Assembly (NCBI GenBank): GCA_030684355.1
Contig: JAUXTN010000189.1
Coordinates: 1 to 64,000 of the forward strand
Length of the DNA stretch: 64,000 bases
Direction of reading: 5' to 3'
DNA from: Pseudomonadota bacterium
GTDB lineage: Bacteria > Myxococcota_A > UBA796 > SXON01
Below are positions 53,367 to 61,613 of the stretch, in pieces. The position numbers and the translations under genes were made by a program. Under the pieces are notes generated by a model. The model was not told the origin of the DNA. It did no database searches and saw only the letters and a list, made by a program, of their open reading frames with translations. Position 1 is the stretch's first letter. Every line of letters starts with the position of its first letter.

Positions 53367-54128
53367 ATGCTCTCCTCGCTGGCCGATCGGGTGGTGGTGG
53401 TCACGGGCGCCACGAGCGGCATCGGGCGCGCGGCGGCGCTCCGGTTCGCGGCCGCGGGCGCGAAGGTGGTGGGGACGGGCCGCGATCAACGCCGGCTCGC
53501 GGACCTCGCCCCCCACGTGGACTGCGCGCTGACCCTCGACGTGACGGACCCCGAGGGGGTCGCCATGTTCGCGGCGGCGGTCGTCGATCGGTACGGCGGC
53601 GTCGATGTCCTCGTCAACAACGCGGGCATCGGGCTCTTCCGGGGCTGGGAGACGACCGACGACGACGCCCTGCGCCGCGTGATGGACGTGAACCTGTTCG
53701 GGCCGGTCGCCCTCGCCCGCGCGCTCCTCCCCTCGCTGATCGCGCGCAAGGGCGTGCTGCTGCAGGTCGCGAGCGTGGCGGGCAAGCGCGGGTACGCCAA
53801 GCACACGGCGTACTGCGCGTCGAAGCACGCGCTCATCGGCTGGTCCGAGTCGCTGCGCCACGATCTGCGCGGCACCGGCTGCGATGTCGTGGTGGTGTGC
53901 CCCCCGGCGGTGCGCACGCCGTTCTTCGAGAACGCCGGGTACATGACGTTCGACGAGGACCACCCCAACCTCGTCCCGATGACGGCGGACGCCGTGGCCG
54001 ACGGCATCGTCGCCGCCGCGGTCGAGCGCCCGCGCTCGGTCATCCTCTCGCCCCGGGCCCGCGCGCTCTACGCGCTCTCGGTCGTGGCGCCGGGCCTGCT
54101 GGAGACCATCCAGCGGTTCAAGAAGTAG
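53367..54128 (+). CDS. short-chain dehydrogenase/reductase
   Basis: The protein has 253 residues. Classical SDR motifs are VTGATSGIG (cofactor loop), NNAGIG, catalytic Ser in QVASVAG, and YCASKHA with the Tyr-Lys pair. The RD after the second strand (GTGRDQRRL) suggests NADP preference. Its substrate is unknown. ATG 53367 begins the family-typical N-terminus; an upstream in-frame start would overlap the divergent lipoprotein. Confidence 0.88.
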   Translation: MLSSLADRVVVVTGATSGIGRAAALRFAAAGAKVVGTGRDQRRLADLAPHVDCALTLDVTDPEGVAMFAAAVVDRYGGVDVLVNNAGIGLFRGWETTDDDALRRVMDVNLFGPVALARALLPSLIARKGVLLQVASVAGKRGYAKHTAYCASKHALIGWSESLRHDLRGTGCDVVVVCPPAVRTPFFENAGYMTFDEDHPNLVPMTADAVADGIVAAAVERPRSVILSPRARALYALSVVAPGLLETIQRFKK

Positions 54129-54140
54129 CGATTCGGGGGC

Positions 54141-54180
54141 CCTCGACGCCCCCCGACGCCCCTCGACGCCCCCCGATGGG
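54141..54180. repeat. two 20-bp tandem repeats between convergent genes
   Basis: cctcgacgccccccgacgcc is followed by a near-copy ending in gatggg. Together with the preceding cgggggc (54134-54140) the run of cccccc can fold into GC hairpins. The element lies between the stops of the dehydrogenase and the opposing frameshifted gene and could serve as a two-way transcription end. No T-run is present. Confidence 0.4.
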
Positions 54181-54194
54181 CCCGGCCCCCGCCG

Positions 54195-55141
54195 TCAGCG
54201 CCGCCGCCGCCCCACCGCCGCGAGCGCCACCGCCCCGAGCAGGAAGCCCGCGGACCCAGGAGCCGAGGCTGGGGACGCGCACCCGCACCCGCCGTGCACC
54301 TTGTCCTCCCCCGAGCCCGTGTCCTCGCCTTCGGGATCGCCCGTCTCCTCGACCACGCCCGTCTCGCCGCCGCCGGTGTCGCAGTCGTCCGTGCGGGCCG
54401 CGTCCGTGTCGTCGCAGTCGTCGGCGAGAGCGACGCCGTCGCCGTCCTGGTCGTCGTCGTTGCCGTCGCAGTCGTCGGGGTCGTCGGTGTAGCCGTCGGG
54501 CTGGGCGCACGCGGCGGCGGTCGTGCCCGCGAAGCCCCACCCGTCGGCGTCGGCGTCGGCGTACCAGGTCAGGACGTCGACCGCATCGGCCTCGTCCACC
54601 GTGCCGTCACAGTCGTCGTCCACCGCGTTGCACAGGCCTCGGCGCCGTCTCCGTCGAGGTCGTCGCAGCCGTCGTCCACGGTGAGGGTGAGGTTCGCCGC
54701 GAGCGCCCAGGCGTCCCCGGTGTCGCCGCGGTTGCCGTTCACCGCGTTCCCCGCGCCGCGCACGGTGTAGGTGCCCTCGGCCGTCGGGGCGGTCCACGCG
54801 AAGGTGAAGGTGGTCGAGCCCGCGGACATCGCGGTCGTCGCCGAGTGGGTCACCTCGCCGCCGCTGACCCGCGTGTTCGAGCCCGCGCCCAGCGTGCCGC
54901 CGGTGACCGACACGTCGAGGCCCGCGCCCGTGTAGGACGCCCCCGAATTCGCGACCACCAGCGTGAGCGTGACGGCGTCGCCCGGGGCGACCTCCGTGTC
55001 GGAGGCGGCGAGGGTCACGGTCGTCGCGGCCGAGGCCGACCTCCCGTGGCACGCGGTGCAGCCGGTGATGGAGGAGCCGGTCCGGCCGGCGCTATAGGCG
55101 GAGGCCGAGGGCAGCGCGAGGAGGACGAGGAGCATCCCCAT
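54195..55141 (-). pseudogene. MYXO-CTERM surface protein split by a 1-base frameshift
   Basis: The first frame (55141 to a stop at 54569) encodes a signal peptide, a CxxCH motif (TGCTACHGRSASAA) and a beta-sandwich domain, then reaches GCDDLDGDGAEA. The second frame (open to 54195) continues the expected MopE-type motif LCNAVDDDCDGTVDEADAV, calcium-like DGDGVALADDCDD repeats and a classic MYXO-CTERM tail: GGCGCASPASAP, a hydrophobic stretch and RRRR. Joining them needs one extra base near 54636-54637. Either the gene is broken or the assembly has a one-base error. Confidence 0.75.
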
Positions 55142-55167
55142 CGCCTACAGCGGGAGACGCGACCTCG

Positions 55168-55929
55168 TCAATCGATGTCTTCGTCGAGCGTGCCCCGCCC
55201 CCCGGCGATGAACTCGCGGACGTAGCGGATCTCGGACTTCTCCGTCTCATCCGCCGTGCCCGTGAACGCGATGCGGCGGTTGTAGAGCATCGCGATGCGG
55301 TCGGTGACGGTGAAGCACGAGTCCATGTCGTGGGTGACCACGATGCTCGTGACGTTGAGCCGCTTCTGGAGCGAGAGGATGAGGCCGTTGATGCGGCGGA
55401 CGTTGATGGGATCGAGGCCGGTGGTGGGCTCGTCGTAGAGGATCACCTCCGGCTTCATCGCGATGGCGCGCGCCAGGCCGACGCGCTTGCGCATGCCGCC
55501 CGAGAGCGCCGCGGGCTTCAAGAGCTCGGTGCCGGGCAGCCCGACCATCTCGAGCACCTCCTCGACACGCTGATCCATCTCGCGCTCGGTGCCCCACTGG
55601 TGCTCGCGCAGCGGGTACTTGATGTTCTGGGCGACGGTGAGGGAGTCGAAGAGCGCGCCGCTCTGGAACAGGAAGCCGAAGCGCCTGCGGATCGGTCCCA
55701 TGCCGCGCTCGTTGAGCTTGGTGACCTCCTGGCCGAACGCCTGGATGCTCCCGCCGTCGGTCGAGAGCAGGCCGGTGAGCATCTTCAGGAGCACGCTCTT
55801 GCCGGTGCCGGAGCCGCCGATGATCGTGAGGGTCTCGCCGGGGTACACGTCGAGCGTGCAGTCCTCGTAGATGACCTTCGGCCCGAAGGCCTTCTGCACG
55901 CCGACGAAGCGGATGATCGGTTCAGCCAT
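55168..55929 (-). CDS. mlaF: MlaF-type ABC transporter ATPase (lipid asymmetry)
   Basis: The protein has 253 residues. The ABC motifs are Walker A IIGGSGTGKSVLLK, signature LSGGMRKRVGLARA, Walker B EVILYDEPTTGLDP and the switch His in VVTHDMDS. The sequence FGFLFQSGALFDSLTV and the length match MlaF/Ttg2A, which drives phospholipid transport across the envelope with MlaE and an MCE protein. Its start overlaps the mlaE stop by 8 bases. It is the last gene of a four-gene operon. Confidence 0.9.
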   Translation of the reverse strand: MAEPIIRFVGVQKAFGPKVIYEDCTLDVYPGETLTIIGGSGTGKSVLLKMLTGLLSTDGGSIQAFGQEVTKLNERGMGPIRRRFGFLFQSGALFDSLTVAQNIKYPLREHQWGTEREMDQRVEEVLEMVGLPGTELLKPAALSGGMRKRVGLARAIAMKPEVILYDEPTTGLDPINVRRINGLILSLQKRLNVTSIVVTHDMDSCFTVTDRIAMLYNRRIAFTGTADETEKSEIRYVREFIAGGRGTLDEDID

Positions 55930-56680
55930 ACAGCGCCAGGAAGAGCTTGGTGAGGAAGAAGTTCGACACGAGCAGCCCGATCGCGCCGACGACCACGGCC
56001 TGCGTGGTGGAGTGGCCGACGCCCTCGGTGCCGCCGGTGGTGTTGAGGCCGACGTAGCAGCCGACGATGCCGATGATGTACCCGAAGGCGACGGACTTCA
56101 TGAGCCCGTGCATCAGGTCGGACACCCAGAGCGTGTCGAGGATCTGGGAGTAGAAGAAGCTCGGGGTCACCCCGACCTCGCGCACGGTGATGAGCATGGC
56201 GCCGCCGATGCCGATGACGTTCGCGAGCATCGTGAGGAGCGGGAGCATGATCACGCACGCGAACACGCGCGGCGCGACGAGCTTCTTGATGGGGTCGGCA
56301 CCGAGCGCGCGGATGGCGTCGACCTGCTCGGTCACGACCATGGAGCCGAGCTCCGCGGCAAACCCGCTCCCGACGCGGCCGCCGACGAGCAGGGCGGTGA
56401 GCATCGGGCCGAGCTCGCGGACGATCCCGAGGGCGGCGAGCTTCCCGGTGTACATGCTCGCGCCGTAGGGCTCCAGGCCGGTGGAGAACTGGAGCGCGAG
56501 CACCATCCCCGTGAACGCGGCGGTCAGCACGGTGATCGACCAGCTCTTGATCCCGGCGTTGTCGAACTGGGCGATGAGCGGGCGGACCTCGATCGGCAGG
56601 CGCCAGAACGCGAAGAAGGTCGCGACGGTCAGCCGGGCGACCGCCCCGAGGCTCTGGAGGAAGACGCGGATGCCCTTCAC
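55922..56680 (-). CDS. mlaE: MlaE-type ABC transporter permease
   Basis: The protein has 252 residues and about five membrane segments. MlaE/YrbE features are FTGMVLALQFSTGLEPYGA, VRELGPMLTALLVGGRVGSGFAAELGSMVVTEQVDAIRALGADP and the final VSNFFLTKLFLALYG. It forms the membrane part of the MCE lipid transporter. GTG 56680 overlaps the stop of the upstream lipoprotein gene by 4 bases. No mlaD is adjacent; the MCE gene cut by the right edge is a candidate partner. Confidence 0.9.
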   Translation of the reverse strand: MKGIRVFLQSLGAVARLTVATFFAFWRLPIEVRPLIAQFDNAGIKSWSITVLTAAFTGMVLALQFSTGLEPYGASMYTGKLAALGIVRELGPMLTALLVGGRVGSGFAAELGSMVVTEQVDAIRALGADPIKKLVAPRVFACVIMLPLLTMLANVIGIGGAMLITVREVGVTPSFFYSQILDTLWVSDLMHGLMKSVAFGYIIGIVGCYVGLNTTGGTEGVGHSTTQAVVVGAIGLLVSNFFLTKLFLALYG

Positions 56681-57186
56681 AGCGGGCTGAACCCGGTGAG
56701 CACGCGATCGTAGGCGTCCCACCCCTGTTCGAAGGTGTCGGGCGGGGCGATGAGGGCGAGGTCGTAGGTGCACGCGCCGCGGTTCATCACGCCGAGCGCG
56801 ACGGTCACGGGCACGCCGTCGAGCCGGCCCGAATGGATGCGCAGCACGCCCTCGCGGCCGCCGAACACCCGCAGCTCGTCGCGGGAGGTGGTCATCTGGC
56901 GGAGGCCGGCGGTGAGCTCGGTCGCGAGGTCCTCCGTCCGGGACTCGCTGTAGCGCGGGCCGCAATTGGAGTCGGCGTAGATCGCGGCCTTCAGGTCGTG
57001 GTTGTACCAGGCGTGGTCGGCCCCGCCGGCGTCGACGACGTGCCAGCCGTCGCCCGGGGGCGGCACCGTGTACTTGCCTTCGAGCATCTTTGCGCGACGA
57101 TGGCTCGATGGCATGCAGCCAGCGGCGCCGAGGGTGGCGAGGACGGCGAGCGCGACGAGGGCGCGCGAGGGGAGCGGGCGGATCAT
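56677..57186 (-). CDS. lipoprotein in the Mla operon
   Basis: The protein has 169 residues. The signal ends in LATLGAAGC. The mature domain (YTVPPPGDGWHVVDAGGADHAWYNHDLKAAIYADSNCG, and GLRQMTTSRDELRVFGGREGVLRIHSGRLDGVPVTVALGVM) is a small alpha/beta fold of unknown role. It overlaps the ABC ATPase gene upstream and mlaE downstream by 4 bases each, so it is very likely an operon member and perhaps an accessory lipoprotein of the transport system (inference). Confidence 0.65.
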   Translation of the reverse strand: MIRPLPSRALVALAVLATLGAAGCMPSSHRRAKMLEGKYTVPPPGDGWHVVDAGGADHAWYNHDLKAAIYADSNCGPRYSESRTEDLATELTAGLRQMTTSRDELRVFGGREGVLRIHSGRLDGVPVTVALGVMNRGACTYDLALIAPPDTFEQGWDAYDRVLTGFSPL

Positions 57187-57896
57187 GCGGTCCCGGTGAC
57201 GCGGAGGAAGAGGTCTTCGAGGCGCTCGCCCGGCGCGACGATCTCGGCGAGCGTGCCGATCACGGCGATGCGCCCCTTGTGGACGATGGCGAGGCGGTCG
57301 CACACCTCGGCGGCGTCCTCCATCGTGTGGGTCGAGAGGAACACCGTGCGGCCCTCGGCGGCGAGCTCGCGGAAGACCCGCTTGATCTGCCGGGCGCCGC
57401 GCGGATCGAGGCCCACCATCGGCTCGTCCACGATGAGGAGACGCGGCTCCGTGAGGAGCGCGCCCGCGAGCGTGAGCCGCTGCTTCATGCCGTGGGAGAA
57501 GCTCTCCACGAGGGCATCCGCCTGCTCGATCAGGAGCTGCTCGGCGAGCCGGGCGTCGATCCGGTCGGCGAGGCCCGCGGCGGGCATGGAGTAGATCTCC
57601 GCCAGGAAGCGGAGGAACTCGCGCGCGGTGAGCTTGTCGTAGAGGTAGGGGCGGTCGGGGATGAAGCTCATCCGCCGGCGGGCCTCCACGGGGTCCTTCG
57701 CGAGCGAGATGCCGTCGATCCAGATGTCCCCGCCGGTCGGCGGCAGGACCCCGCCGAGCATCCGCAGCGTGGTCGTCTTTCCCGCCCCGTTGAGGCCCAG
57801 GAAGCCGAAGACCTCGCCCGCCCGCACCTCGAGGTCGAGGGGCCACACTGCCTGGAAGGCGCCGTAGCGCTTCTCGATCTGGCGGGCGCGGATCAT
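57183..57896 (-). CDS. ABC transporter ATP-binding protein (CcmA/NatA-like)
   Basis: The protein has 237 residues. Walker A GLNGAGKTTTLRML, signature FSHGMKQRLTLAGAL, Walker B LLIVDEPMVGLDP and STHTMEDAAEV are present. The order and the RKYGAFQAV-style N-terminus resemble gliding/NatA-type exporters whose permease is a separate gene. No matching permease is adjacent, since the next membrane gene is mlaE. The start at 57896 is taken; upstream codons extend the frame without a family match. It is the first gene of the operon. Confidence 0.82.
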   Translation of the reverse strand: MIRARQIEKRYGAFQAVWPLDLEVRAGEVFGFLGLNGAGKTTTLRMLGGVLPPTGGDIWIDGISLAKDPVEARRRMSFIPDRPYLYDKLTAREFLRFLAEIYSMPAAGLADRIDARLAEQLLIEQADALVESFSHGMKQRLTLAGALLTEPRLLIVDEPMVGLDPRGARQIKRVFRELAAEGRTVFLSTHTMEDAAEVCDRLAIVHKGRIAVIGTLAEIVAPGERLEDLFLRVTGTA

Positions 57897-58115
57897 CGCC
57901 GCGGTACCTAACGCGTGGGGGGCGCCGCCGACGTTTCCGGTCGCTCGCGGCCCGGGCCCCGGATCCACCCCCGGCGTCGACCCGGCACGTGTCCCTCGAC
58001 AAACCGGATCCCGGGGGTTCCCCCGCGGCTAGGCCGGGTCGGGACGGGGGTGTGTAAGTTTGCTGTCCGGCCAGGAGTGGTAGAGATCGAGCGTCGAACG
58101 AACGAGGGGAGAGGG

Positions 58116-58742
58116 ATGCAGATTGTCAGCCAGATGCGCGTGTTGCTGCTCGATCCTGTCAAGATGCGTCGGGACCGCGCCGAGAACGGGCTTCGCCTCC
58201 GGTTCGAGGTCGAGGGGGTCGGCACCCTCGCGGAGGCCCTGGTCGCTGGGGTGGCCCGGCCGCCGCACGCGATCGTCGCGACGCTTCGCCAGGTCGATGA
58301 CAACGGGCTCGTCGCCGGGCGTGCGCTGCGGCAGAAGCTCGGCGCCGGCATCTACATCCTCGTCCACGGCTGCGCGGATGCGCGCAAGACCGCCACGGAC
58401 CGGCAGACCCTCGCGGACCGTCACGGCGTGGACACCTGGAGCGAGACCGCTCTGGAGCCCGAAGGGATGGAGGCCGTCGTGTGGGGCGAGCTCGACCGGC
58501 GCTACCGCCCGCGCGCCTCGGCCGCCGAGCGAAAGAGCCTCCTCGCTCGGGCGCGCTCGCTCACCGCCAACGACGTGAAGGCCTTCCTCACGAAGGATCG
58601 CCCCCTCATCGCCACGCCCCCGCGTGCCCCCGACGAGGAGCCCGGCTGGATCGAGCTGCTCAACGCGCCGCCCACCGCCGAGAACCTCAAGCGGCTGCTC
58701 TCCAAGGAGATCGGCGGGAAGCGCAAGGCGCAGGGCGGGTAG
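58116..58742 (+). CDS. pseudo-receiver-like cytoplasmic protein
   Basis: The protein has 208 residues from ATG 58116, with ggggagaggg upstream. The first 110 residues have the layout of a response-regulator receiver (VLLLDPVKMRRDRAENGLRLRF, then GVGTLAEALVAG, AIVATLRQVDDNG, GIYILVHGC), but the normal phosphoacceptor Asp after the third strand is missing, so it is probably not phosphorylated. The C-terminal part (ENLKRLLSKEIGG) is helical with a basic end. A protein-protein role is inference. Confidence 0.5.
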   Translation: MQIVSQMRVLLLDPVKMRRDRAENGLRLRFEVEGVGTLAEALVAGVARPPHAIVATLRQVDDNGLVAGRALRQKLGAGIYILVHGCADARKTATDRQTLADRHGVDTWSETALEPEGMEAVVWGELDRRYRPRASAAERKSLLARARSLTANDVKAFLTKDRPLIATPPRAPDEEPGWIELLNAPPTAENLKRLLSKEIGGKRKAQGG

Positions 58743-58787
58743 GGAGGGCAACTACCGCCGGGCAGGGGGCGGGCCCTCGTCGGGCAC

Positions 58788-60242
58788 CTACCGCGCCTCG
58801 ATCAGCTCCAGCCGGATCCGACCCATCAGCGCCATGATCTGCACCTGCTTGTCGAGGTCCCCGGTGACCACCTTCAGGTGCGTGGCGTCCGCGGGGAACT
58901 GGCCGAAGGTGGGGTCCACCGGGACCCAGCCGGTCGGGCCGCCAAGCTCGACTTCCGGCCACGCGTGGTAGTAGAACGCGTTCCCCAGGCGGTCGCTGTA
59001 GACGAGGCCGGCGGCGATGCGGGCGGGGATGCCGGCGGCGCGGGCGAGCGACACGAACAGCGCGGTGTGCTCGTTGCAGTCGCCGCGGCCGCTACGGAGC
59101 ACGGTGAGCCCGTCGGGAACGCCGATGGTGGGCACCTTCTGGAGGTAGTCGAACACGAAGTCGTGGATGCGACGCGCGGCCACGAGGCGGTCCGGGGCGT
59201 CGCCCACGATCTCCCGCGCCCGGGCCACGATCTCGGGGTGGGTCGAGGGGATGGAGAGGGTGGGGGAGAGCTCGGGGCTCGACTCCGGCACCGCGAGCGG
59301 CAGGTGGCCGAGCTCCTGGAGGAGCGGCACGGAGATCGTCACGAGGTCCCCCACGCGCGTCTGCAGCGGCGGCTCGGACGGGATGCGCTCCGGCTCGACC
59401 CCCGCGATGCGCAGCCCGACGACCTTCGTGTCGCGGGCGTTCTTGAGCGTCCCCTTCAGCTCGGCCGCGGAGAGGGCGACGAGGTCCGGGGGCTCGCCCC
59501 CGTCGATCGCCATCGCCTCGTCCCGGGTCATGCGCTCCGTGCGCAGGCCCATCGCGGACTCCTCCCGCAAGGTGTCGCCCGCGGCGTCGACGAGGCGCCG
59601 GGCCTCCACCCCGCCGAACTGGGTCTTCACCCAGTAGCCGCTCTCGCCGTTGGCGAGGAGCTCGGTGGACTCCACGGTGAGCGTCGCGTCGGCGTTGGTC
59701 ATCGTGATGGGGTCGAAGTAGGGCACCTGGAAGCGCATCCCCGGCACCAGGGTGCGCCCGCGGAACTGCGCCGCCAGCGTGATGGAGAGCACCGGCGGCT
59801 CGCGCACGGGCACGTCGATCGTGCGCACCTCTCCGTCCTGCGCGATCTCCACGTGGATGCTGCCATCGCGCACGTCGCCGCGGCCGGTCAGCTTCGTCGG
59901 CGCGGAGAGCAGGAAGTCGAAGGTGCGCAGCTTGCCGTCGGGCCCGGTGATGGCGGTGCCGGCGGTGGCGATCTGCTGGGAGGTGCCCAGCGCCGCGATC
60001 CGGAACGCCGACTGCCCCGAGTACACCCGGCCCCCGTCGGCGGTCGCGGCTTCGCGCGTGACGGCGTAGCCGACATGGGCATCCTGCACGAAGATCCCCT
60101 GCCAACGCTCTTCCGTGGGCCCCACCGAGAGCGCCGCGGCGTCGATCGGCGGGAGGGGCGGCTCGGCGTCGAACAGCGCGAGCGCGGCCACGGCGAGGAA
60201 GCTCGCCACGAAGAGGGCCTCGAGGACGACGAGCGCACGCAC
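58788..60242 (-). CDS. membrane-anchored periplasmic transglutaminase-like protein
   Basis: The protein has 484 residues. An N-terminal span (about 5-25) anchors a periplasmic part. The transglutaminase-like core near the C-terminus shows the triad Cys (SGRGDCNEHTALFVSLARAAGIPAR), His (AFYYHAWPEVEL) and Asp (WVPVDPTFGQFPAD). The N-terminal region (about 50-330) is a beta-rich domain like others in myxobacterial transglutaminase proteins. Such proteins cross-link or cleave peptides in the envelope. The start is GTG 60242, near the divergent CotH gene. Confidence 0.82.
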   Translation of the reverse strand: MRALVVLEALFVASFLAVAALALFDAEPPLPPIDAAALSVGPTEERWQGIFVQDAHVGYAVTREAATADGGRVYSGQSAFRIAALGTSQQIATAGTAITGPDGKLRTFDFLLSAPTKLTGRGDVRDGSIHVEIAQDGEVRTIDVPVREPPVLSITLAAQFRGRTLVPGMRFQVPYFDPITMTNADATLTVESTELLANGESGYWVKTQFGGVEARRLVDAAGDTLREESAMGLRTERMTRDEAMAIDGGEPPDLVALSAAELKGTLKNARDTKVVGLRIAGVEPERIPSEPPLQTRVGDLVTISVPLLQELGHLPLAVPESSPELSPTLSIPSTHPEIVARAREIVGDAPDRLVAARRIHDFVFDYLQKVPTIGVPDGLTVLRSGRGDCNEHTALFVSLARAAGIPARIAAGLVYSDRLGNAFYYHAWPEVELGGPTGWVPVDPTFGQFPADATHLKVVTGDLDKQVQIMALMGRIRLELIEAR

Positions 60243-60301
60243 GGGTCCTCGATAACGCGGGGTATGATGCCTTCGTGCATTTTTGCACGCGAGGCGATGT
60301 C

Positions 60302-61555
60302 ATGACGGGTGCGGCGCTGTGGTTCTGGGTGGCCTGTGCGGGCCCCGGCGGGGACGACTCGGGGCAGGGCGGAGATTCCTCCGACGGGACCGAGACCGGC
60401 ATCGATGTCGTCGACGACACCGGTGTCCCTCCCGATGACACCGGGGGCACCGACACCGACACCGGCGAGGTCGACACCGGCCCCGACGACGACCTGGTGT
60501 ACGCGGCGTTCTTCGACGCGGCGGAGGTCCAGCGGATCGACCTGGAGATCTCCGAGGAGGGCCTCGCCGCGCTCCGGGCGGACCCCGACACCTACGTCGA
60601 GGGCGTCTTCCTGCACGACGGGTACCGCCTCGAGGGCGTGGGCGTGAAGCTCAAGGGCGGCAACTCCACCTTCGAGGACATCGACGGCAAGCCCTCCTTG
60701 AAGGTGCGCCTCGACGCGTTCGACGACGACCAGGACTACGGCGGGCTGTCGCGGGTGAACCTCCACAACATGAAGGCGGACCCCTCCCAGGCGCGCGAGG
60801 TCGTGGCGTCCGCGGTGTGGACCGCCGCGGGGCTCCCGGCACCCCTCGCGAACTACGCCGAAGTGTACGTCAACGGCGTGCTCTACGGGCTCTACGCCAA
60901 CGTCGAGGAGCTCGACGAGTCCTTCGTGGAGCGCCGCTGGGCGGACCCCGAGGGGGACCTCTGGGAGGCCAACAACGACGCCGACCTGACCCCCGGGGGC
61001 ATCCTCAACTACTCCTCGAGCGCCGGCGAGGGCGACCTCGACGCCCTCGACGCCGCGCGCCGCGAGATCCAGACGGGCGACGGCCCGTTCTACGACGTCG
61101 CGAACGGCGTCCTCGACATGCCCCAGTTCCTCGACTTCTGGGCGTGGCAGATCGTGCTCGGCAACGAGGACGGCTATCCCTACGACCTCGACGACCACTC
61201 GCTCTACGCGAACCCGGAGGACAGCGGCCGGCTCGCGTACGTACCGTGGGCCCTCGACGAGACGTGGGACGACGGCTTCGATTGGGAGTCCGTCACGGGC
61301 ACGGTCGCCGTGCACTGCGCCTACGACGATGCCTGCCTCGTGACCCTGAAGGAGCACGTGGTGGCCGCGCTCACGACGTACGAGGGGCTCGACGTGAACG
61401 CGCGGACACAGGCCGCCATCGACCTCACGGTGAGCGCCGTGCAGGCCGACACCCGGCGCACCCTCCCGCTCTCGGACGTGCTCGCCGCCCGCGCGGCCCT
61501 GCTCTCCGACGTGACGGCGCGCGCGAACGTCGTGCGCGGGCAGATGGGGCTGTAG
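60302..61555 (+). CDS. CotH-kinase family lipoprotein
   Basis: The protein has 417 residues. The signal ends in WVACAG with the lipid Cys, and a short Asp/Thr spacer follows (DTDTGEVDTGPDDD). The CotH fold is shown by YRLEGVGVKLKGGNSTF, KPSLKVRLDAF, LSRVNLHNMKADPSQAREVVASAVWTAAGLPAP, VYVNGVLYGLYANVEELDESFVERRW and PWALDETWDDGF. CotH in Bacillus is an unusual protein kinase of the spore coat; this secreted member has an unknown target. ATG 60302 begins the signal peptide. Confidence 0.82.
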   Translation: MTGAALWFWVACAGPGGDDSGQGGDSSDGTETGIDVVDDTGVPPDDTGGTDTDTGEVDTGPDDDLVYAAFFDAAEVQRIDLEISEEGLAALRADPDTYVEGVFLHDGYRLEGVGVKLKGGNSTFEDIDGKPSLKVRLDAFDDDQDYGGLSRVNLHNMKADPSQAREVVASAVWTAAGLPAPLANYAEVYVNGVLYGLYANVEELDESFVERRWADPEGDLWEANNDADLTPGGILNYSSSAGEGDLDALDAARREIQTGDGPFYDVANGVLDMPQFLDFWAWQIVLGNEDGYPYDLDDHSLYANPEDSGRLAYVPWALDETWDDGFDWESVTGTVAVHCAYDDACLVTLKEHVVAALTTYEGLDVNARTQAAIDLTVSAVQADTRRTLPLSDVLAARAALLSDVTARANVVRGQMGL

Positions 61556-61580
61556 GGCGGCTCCGGTCGCCTCGCTGGCC

Positions 61581-61605
61581 CGGGTTGGCCCGAAGGCCGA
61601 GCCCG
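61581..61605. terminator. imperfect hairpin between convergent genes
   Basis: cgggttggcc (61581-61590), a cgaa loop and ggccgagcccg (61595-61605) form a 10-bp stem with one wobble pair and one bulged G. It lies in the 58-bp gap between the CotH and signal peptidase stops, so it could end transcription from both sides. It lacks a T-run on either strand. Confidence 0.4.
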
Positions 61606-61613
61606 CCGCCGCC

